Assembly (NCBI RefSeq): GCF_018991925.1
Contig: NW_024753828.1
Span: forward strand, 2,528,014-2,592,013
DNA from: Homarus americanus
Taxonomy: Eukaryota > Arthropoda > Malacostraca > Decapoda > Nephropidae
Direction: 5' to 3'
DNA length: 64,000 bases
Shown here: positions 57,901 to 64,000 of the stretch, one piece after another
Position numbering within the stretch: position 1 is the first letter of the stretch
Layout of the letters: each line of letters begins with the position of its first letter
The notes under the pieces: model-generated
The model's input: only the letters and a program-made list of their open reading frames with translations
The model's database searches: none
Told to the model about the DNA's origin: nothing
Position numbers and translations under genes: made by a program

Positions 57901-60900
57901 GGGAGGGGAGGTATAGGTGTGGAGGATAGGGAGGTATAGGGTGTGGAGGATAGGGAGGGGAGTATAGGGTGTGGAGGAGGAGAAGTAGGGAGGTATAGGG
58001 TGTGGAGGATAGGGAGGAAGGTATAGGGTGTGGAGGATAGGGAGGGGAGGTATAGGGTGTGGAGGATAAGGAGGGAGGTATAGGGTGTGGAGGATAGGGG
58101 AGGGAGGTATAGGGTGTGGAGGATAGTAGGGGAGGTATAGGGTGTGGAGGATAGGGAAGGTATAGGGTGTGGAGGATAGGGAGGTGAGGTATAGGGGTGG
58201 AGGATAAGGAGGGAGGTATAGGGGTGGAGGATAAGTAAAGGGAGCCATGGTGTGGAGGATAAGGGAGGGAGGGCATATAGGGTGTGGGAGGGTAGTAGGG
58301 AGGTATAGGGGTGTGGAGGATAGGGAGGGAAGGTATAGGGTGTGGAGGATAAGGGAGGGAGGTATAGGGTGTGGAGGATAAGGAGGGAGTATAGGGTGTG
58401 GAGGGCCAGTAGGGTGTGGAGGATGTAGGAGGGAGGTATAGGGGGTGTGGAGGATAGGGAGGGAGGTATAGGGTGTGGAGGATAGAAGGGGGAGGTATAG
58501 GGTGTGGAGGATAGGAGGAGGTATAGGGTGTGGAGGTAAGGAGGGGAGGTATAGGGAGTGTGGAGGATAGGGGAGGGAGGTATAGGGTGTGGAGGATAGG
58601 GGAGGGGGAGGTATAGGGTGTGGTAAGTAGGGGGAGGTATAGGGTGTGGAGGATAGGGAGGGGAGGTATAGGTGTGGAGGATAGGGAGGGAGGATAGGGT
58701 GTGGAGGATGGGAGGTATAGGGTGTGGAGGATAGGGAGGGAGGTATAGGGTGTGGAGGATAAGGAGGGAGGTATAGGGTGGTGGAGGATAAGGAGGGAAG
58801 GTAGGGGTGTGGAGGATAGAGGGGGAGGTATAGGGTGTGGAGGATAAGTAGGGGAGGTATAGGGTGTGGAGGATAAGGAGGGTATAGGGTGTGGAGGATA
58901 GGAGGGGTATAGGGTGTGGAGGATAGGGAGGGAGGTATAGGGTGTGGAGGATAGGGAGGGAGGTATAGGGTGTGGAGGATAAGGAGGGAGGTATAGGGTG
59001 TGGAGGATAGGGAGGGAGTATAGGGTGTGGAGGATAGGGAGGGAGGTATAGGGTGTGGAGGATAAGGGAGGTATAGGGTGTGGAGGGATAGGGAGGGAAG
59101 GTATATAGGGTGTGGAGGATAGAAGTAGGGGGAGGTATAGGGTGTGGAGGATAGGGAGGGAGGTATGGGGTGTGGAGGATAATAGGGGAGGTATAAGGGT
59201 GTGGAGGATAGGAGAGGGGAGGTATAGGTGTGGAGGATAGGGGAGGTATAGGGTGTGGAGGATAAGGAGGGAGGTATAGGGTGTGGGATAGGAAGGGTAT
59301 AGGGTGTGGAGGAATTAAGGAGGTATAGGTGTGGAGGATGAGGAGGGAAGGTATAGGGTGTGGAGGGATAAGTAGGGGAGGTATAGGGTGTGGAGGAGGA
59401 TAGGGAGGGAGGTATAGGGTGTGGAGGGATAGGGAGGGAGGGGAGGGTATAGGGTGTGGAGGATAAGGGGAGGAGGTATAGGGTGTGGAGGATAAGGGAG
59501 GGAGGTATAGGGTGTGGAGGATAAAGGGGAGGGAGGTATAAGGGTGTGGAGGATAAGGGGAGGGAGGTATAGGTGTGGAGATAGGGGAGAGGTATAGGGT
59601 GGAGGATAGGGGAGGGAGGTATAGAGTGTGGAGGATAAAGGGGGAGGGAGGTATAGGGTGTGGAGGATAGGGGGAGGTATAGGGTGTGGAGGATGGGAAG
59701 GGGAGGTATAGGGTGTGGAGGGTAGGGGAGGGAGGTATAGGGTGTGGAGGATAAGGGGGAGGGAGGTATAGGGTGTGGAGGATAAGGGGGAGGTATAGGA
59801 TGGGATAGGGGGAGGAGGTATAGGGTGTGGAGATAAGGGGAGGGAGGTATAGGGTGTGAAGGATAAGGAGGAGGTGGGTTAGGGGTGGAGATAAGGGGAG
59901 GGAGGTATAGGGTGTGGAAGGATAAGGGGAGGAGCAGGGTGGAGGATAAAGGGAGGAGGCATAGGGTGGAGGATAAGGGAGGGAGGTATAGGGTGTGGAG
60001 TTGGGGAGGAGGTATAGGGTGTGGAGGATAAGGGGAGGTATAGGGGTGTGGAGGATAGGGGAGGGTATAGGGTGTGGAGGATAAGGGGAGGAGGCATAGG
60101 GTGTGGAGGATAAGGGGAGGAGGTATAGGGTGTGGAGGATAGGAGGAGGTGGAGGTATAGGGTGTGAAGGATAGGAGGGAGGTATAGGGTGTGGAGGAGG
60201 ATAAGGGGGAGGAGGTATAGGGTGTGGAGGATAAGGAGGGAGGGGAGGTATAGGGTGTGAAGGTTAAGGAGGGGGAGGATAGGAGGGAGGTATAGGGTGT
60301 GGAGGATAGGAGGGAGGATGTATAGGGTGTGGAGGATAAGGAGGGAGGTGGGGGAGGTATAGGCTGTGAAGGATGGGAGGTATAGGGTGTGGAGGATTAG
60401 GAGGGGGAGGTATAGGGTGTGGAGGACAGAGGGAGGGAGGTATAGGGGTGTGGAGGATAAGGGGGAGGAGGTATAGGGTGTGGAGGATAAGGGAGGTATA
60501 GGGGCGTGAGGATAAGGGGAGGTGGGAGGTACAAGGTGTGGAGGATAAGGGCGAGGTATAGGGTGTGGAAAAGGAGGGGAGGTATAGGGTGTGAAGGATA
60601 AGGGGGAGGAGGTATAGGGTGTGGGATAGGGGGAGGTAGGGTGTGGAGGATGGGAGGGAGGGTATAGGGTGTGAAGGATAGGGAGAGGGAAGGTATAGGG
60701 CGTGGAGGATAGGGGAGGAGGTATAGGGGGGAGATAGGGGGGAGGTAGGGTGTGAAGGATAAGGAGGGAGGTATAGGGCGTGGGGGATGGGGAGGGAGGT
60801 ATAGGGTGTGGAGGATAAGGGGGGTATAGGGCGTGGAGGATAAGGGGAGAGGTATGGGGTGTGGAGGGATGATAAGGGGAGGTATAGGGTGTGGAGGATA

Positions 60901-62925
60901 AGGGGAGGTATAGGGGTGGAGGATAAGGGGGAGGAGGTATAGGGTGTGGAGGATAAGGGGAGGTATGGGTGTGGAGGATAAGGGGGAGGTGTATAGGGCG
61001 TGGAGGATAAGGGGGAGGAGGTATAGGGTGTGGAGGATAAGGGGAGGAGGTATAGGGTGTGGAGGATAAGGGGGAGGTATAGGTGTGGAGGATAAGGGGG
61101 AGGTGGGGGAGGTATAGGGGTGTGAAGGATAAGGAGGGAGGTATCGGTGTGGAGGATAAGGGGGAGGTAGGGTGTGGCGAGGGAGGTATGGGGTTTGGAG
61201 GATGGGGAGGTATAGGGTGTGGAGGATGAGGGAGGTATGGGGTTGGAGGATGAGGAAGAGGTATAGGTGTGGAGGATGAGGGAGGTATGGGGTTTGGAGG
61301 ATGAGGAGGTATAGGGTGTGGAAGGATAGGAGGGGGTATAGGGTGTGGGGATAGAGGGGAGGTATAGGGTGTGGCGGATAAGGAGGTATAGGGTGTAGGA
61401 TGGGAGGGTGAGGTATAGGGTGTGGAGGATAGGAGGGGTGGTATAGGTGTGGAGGATAAGGAGGGGAGGTATAGGGTGTGGAGGAGGGGTGGTATGGGGT
61501 GTGAAGGATAAGGAGGGGGAGGTATAGGGTGTGGCGGATAGGGAGGGAGAGGTATAGGGTGTGGCGGATGAGGAAGAGGTATAGGGGTGTGGAGGATGAG
61601 GGGGAGGTATAGGGTGTGGAGGATAGGAGGAGGAGGTATAGGGTGTGGCCGGATGAGGAAGAGGTATAGGGTGTGTAGGATGAGGGAGAGGGGTATGGGG
61701 TGTGAAGGATAAGGAGGGGGTAAGGGTGTGGAAGATAAGGAGGGGAGGTATAGGGTGTGGAGAAGGAGGGAAGGTATAGGGCGTGGAGGATAGGGGAGGA
61801 GGTATAGGGTGTGGAGATGGGGAGGTAGGGGTGTGAAGGATAGGAGGGAGGTATAGGGCGTGGAGGATAGGGAGGAGGTATAGGGGGTGGAGGATAGGGG
61901 AGGTATAGGGCGTGGAGGATAAGGGGGAGGAGGTATAGGGTGTGGAGGATAAGGAGGTATATGGTGTGGAGGATAGGGGAGGTGGGGAGGTATAGGGTGT
62001 GAAGGATAAGGAGGGAGGTATCGAGTGTGGAGGATAAGGAGGGGAGGTATAGGGTGTGGCGCGAGGGGGGTATGGGTTGGAGGATGAGGGAGGTATAGGT
62101 GTGGAGGATGAGGGAGGTATGGGGTGTGGGGATGAGGAAGAGGTATAGGGTGGAGGATGAGGGGAGGTATGGGGTTTGGAGGATGAGGGGTATGGGGTGT
62201 GGCGGATGAGGAAGAGGTATAGGGGTGTGGAGGATGAGGGGGTATGGGGTGTGGAGGATGGGGAGGGGGTATAGGGCGGATAAGGAGGGGGTATAGGTGG
62301 CGGATAGGAGGAGGTAAGGGTGTGGAGGATAAGGAGGGGGAGTATAGGGTGTGGAGGATAGGAGGGTGGTATGGGGGTGGAGGATAGGAGGGAGGTATAG
62401 GGTGTGGAGGATAAGGAGGGGGTGGTATGGGGTGTGAAAGGATAGGAGGGAGGTATAGGGTGTGGCGGATAAGGAGGGAGGTATAGGGTGTGGTGGATGG
62501 GAAGAGGTATAGGGTGTGGAGGATGAGGGGAGGTATAGGGTGTGGAGGATAAGGAGGAGGTATAGGGTGTGGCGGATGAGGAAGAGGTATAGGGGTGTGT
62601 AGGATGAGGGAGATGTAGGGTGTGAAGGATAAGGAGGGGAGGTATAGGGTGAAGATAAGGAGGGAGGTATAGGGTGTGGAGGATAGGAGGGAGGTATAGG
62701 GTGGGGAAGATAAGGAGGGGTGGTCATAAGGTGTGGAGGATAAGGAGGGAGGTACAGGGTGTGGAGGATAAGGAGGGAGGTCTAGGGTGTGGAGGATAGG
62801 GGGACAGGGTGTGGAGGATAAGGAGGGTGGTATAAGGTGTGGAGGATAAGGAGGGGAGGTACAGGGGTGTGGGAGGATAAGGAGGGAGGTATAGGGTGTG
62901 AGGGATTTGGAGATACAGGATGAGA
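54949..62925. repeat. 8-kb minisatellite of a 28-bp purine-rich unit
   Basis: The consensus unit is GGATAGGGAGGGAGGTATAG followed by GGTGTGGA (28 bp), with many 1-5 bp length variants. At the mean spacing this is close to 290 units. The plus strand is almost free of C. Variants change along the array: GGGAGGGAAGG types are common on the left, GGATAAGGGGGAGGAGG types from about 59.5 kb, and GGCGTGG, GTGGCGGATGAGGAAGAGG types between 60.5 and 62.6 kb. Minus-strand frames of up to 1018 codons, reading PPYPPHPIPP and the like, exist because the C-rich strand lacks stops. They are not genes. Confidence 0.98.
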
Positions 62926-64000
62926 GCTTCAACATAGTCAGATTGATCGTATTATTATGATTATTTTTATTTTTTTATTATTATTATTATTACTGTGGTT
63001 TGAGCATGGAACAAAGTCACTCTTAGTTTTATAATGCAGTATTACATTTTCTTGATACATACAGCATTAAATTTCTATATAAAGTAGAGTGTTAGTGTAT
63101 AGTACATGTGTTTGTGTTAATGTTACATGATTCAAAAGGTTGGTGCTGTCGAGGGTGGACTGCTGTTGTCTGTCTATGTATGCCTCATGGTTTGTGTGTA
63201 TATGTACTGTCATGTGATGGTTGTATATTTTTATAGACTGTATTGCAGGCAGGGAAGGAGGACGTAGCTCTTACAACTATTATCTTAAGCCAACATTAAC
63301 AGGGTTGCCACAATAAACTGCAGGTACCCGAATATTTGGGTATTTAATGCTGTTTGAAGACGCCAGTTTTTGGGAAGAAGGAACTAGTGTCTGACTATAT
63401 ACAGAGGTTCTCGTGTTGCTAGCTGTCGTGGCGAAGCAATACAATACGTACACTCGTACTGTCAACACATTCCCAAGACTCAGTGTGCAGGGCCCCTCAA
63501 ATACTAGCGTCCGGATACTCAAAGATTCGGATGTGTATTTTTCATACTAATCTGAGATGCGGGAGTACTGGTAGTTATTACGGCACATTTTTATCGCCAT
63601 TTTCGTTTTACAGCGTAATTGATCCTCTTTGATTTATTCTCATATCACCAGTCTGGGGTAAGGTTTAACCTATGTCACCTTAAGTAACCTGTTTAGGATA
63701 TACTGTACACCTGTAGTACAAGGTTTGTTCTTCAAGAGATCACGCGAAATTATATTTACGTCTTTGATAAACTTGACTGTATGTCCATGCTACAGAGGAC
63801 TACTCCAAACTGGCAAGGTTTACAGGTTCTCATCAATGACAAGATTCACTTCTTGTTCCGAAAGTTTTGTGAGGCGTCGGTTTAAACCCTGTTGAAATTG
63901 GAACTATAGGCGTTGAAATGCTTTAATAGTCTGTGGTATTTTGGGATTGGTATTTATATAAACCAGCAAGCACTCACTCTCGTTTATACCAATACCCGGG
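62926..64000. other. Non-coding stretch to the window end
   Basis: A short (ATT)n at 62950-62992 follows the array. No gene, transposon end or RNA gene is recognised in the last kilobase. Confidence 0.4.

Noticed and set aside
54826..62935. Very long minus-strand open frames (up to 1018 codons) rich in Pro, Tyr, Ser and His
   Set aside because: They coincide with the 28-bp array, exist in several frames at once and change frame at every unit-length variant. The absence of stops in a C-rich strand explains them.

Overview
The window looks like a piece of a large, repeat-rich arthropod nuclear genome. A decapod crustacean is my best guess, but that is inference. The grounds are spliced animal-type exons separated by many kilobases, short (CCTAA)n telomere-like tracts, tRNA-derived SINEs, a LINE, a hAT element and a very large number of pogo/Tigger-type mariner transposons. 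Nothing in it looks bacterial or viral. Host coding sequence that I can name amounts to two exons. One is an N-terminal coding exon of Mediator subunit MED7 on the minus strand (10330-10534). The other is a plus-strand exon (50726-51134) coding the start of a PH domain, most like a Tec/Btk29A-type tyrosine kinase. Two further minus-strand exon candidates (15860-15930 and 17764-17812) and a decayed THAP-domain fragment (about 28813-28970) are weaker.

Layout. 1-10.3 kb: stacked DNA transposons, including a complete but decayed hAT element with a perfect 8-bp target duplication (4443-6598) and several Tigger-like elements inserted at TA, some nested. 10.3-10.5 kb: MED7 exon. 11.0-13.6 kb: three Tigger/pogo-type elements nested inside one another, each flanked by TA. 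15-18 kb: small inverted-repeat elements, a TA microsatellite and the two candidate exons. 18.4-20.6 kb: a long fold-back structure with telomere-like pentamers, followed by a perfect 232-bp palindrome. 22.0-24.8 kb: a 30/44-bp minisatellite. 25-29 kb: dispersed repeats, a SINE and the THAP relic. 29-38 kb: copies 3-6 of the commonest Tigger family, including two fused head-to-head and one that still carries most of the transposase. 39-43 kb: repeats and a 25-bp minisatellite. 43.8-47.4 kb: a broken LINE. 49-51.1 kb: SINE, MITE and kinase exon. 53.0-53.6 kb: a trinucleotide tract. 55-63 kb: an 8-kb array of a 28-bp purine-rich unit, apparently in the kinase gene's intron.

Terminal inverted repeats are used below as family names: fam1 CAGTGGTCCCTCGGTTAACG, fam2 CAGTGGGGTATGCTATAACG, fam3 CAGGTAGTTCTGCTATAACG, fam4 CAGCTCCTCCCCGACTTATG, fam5 CAGTAGAACCTCGATAAATT, fam6 CAGGGAACCCCTCAAATTTG, fam7 CCGTATTTCTCGGCGTATAA, fam8 CAGTATTACCCCGCTTTACA, fam9 CAGGCAACCCCCGCGATATG. 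Nearly all begin CAG and sit between TA dinucleotides. The same rule could explain the sequence's most striking texture: in-phase ladders of TACAG and TACTG pentamers, which look like stacked excision footprints. Most long open frames in the window lie in tandem repeats and are not genes.
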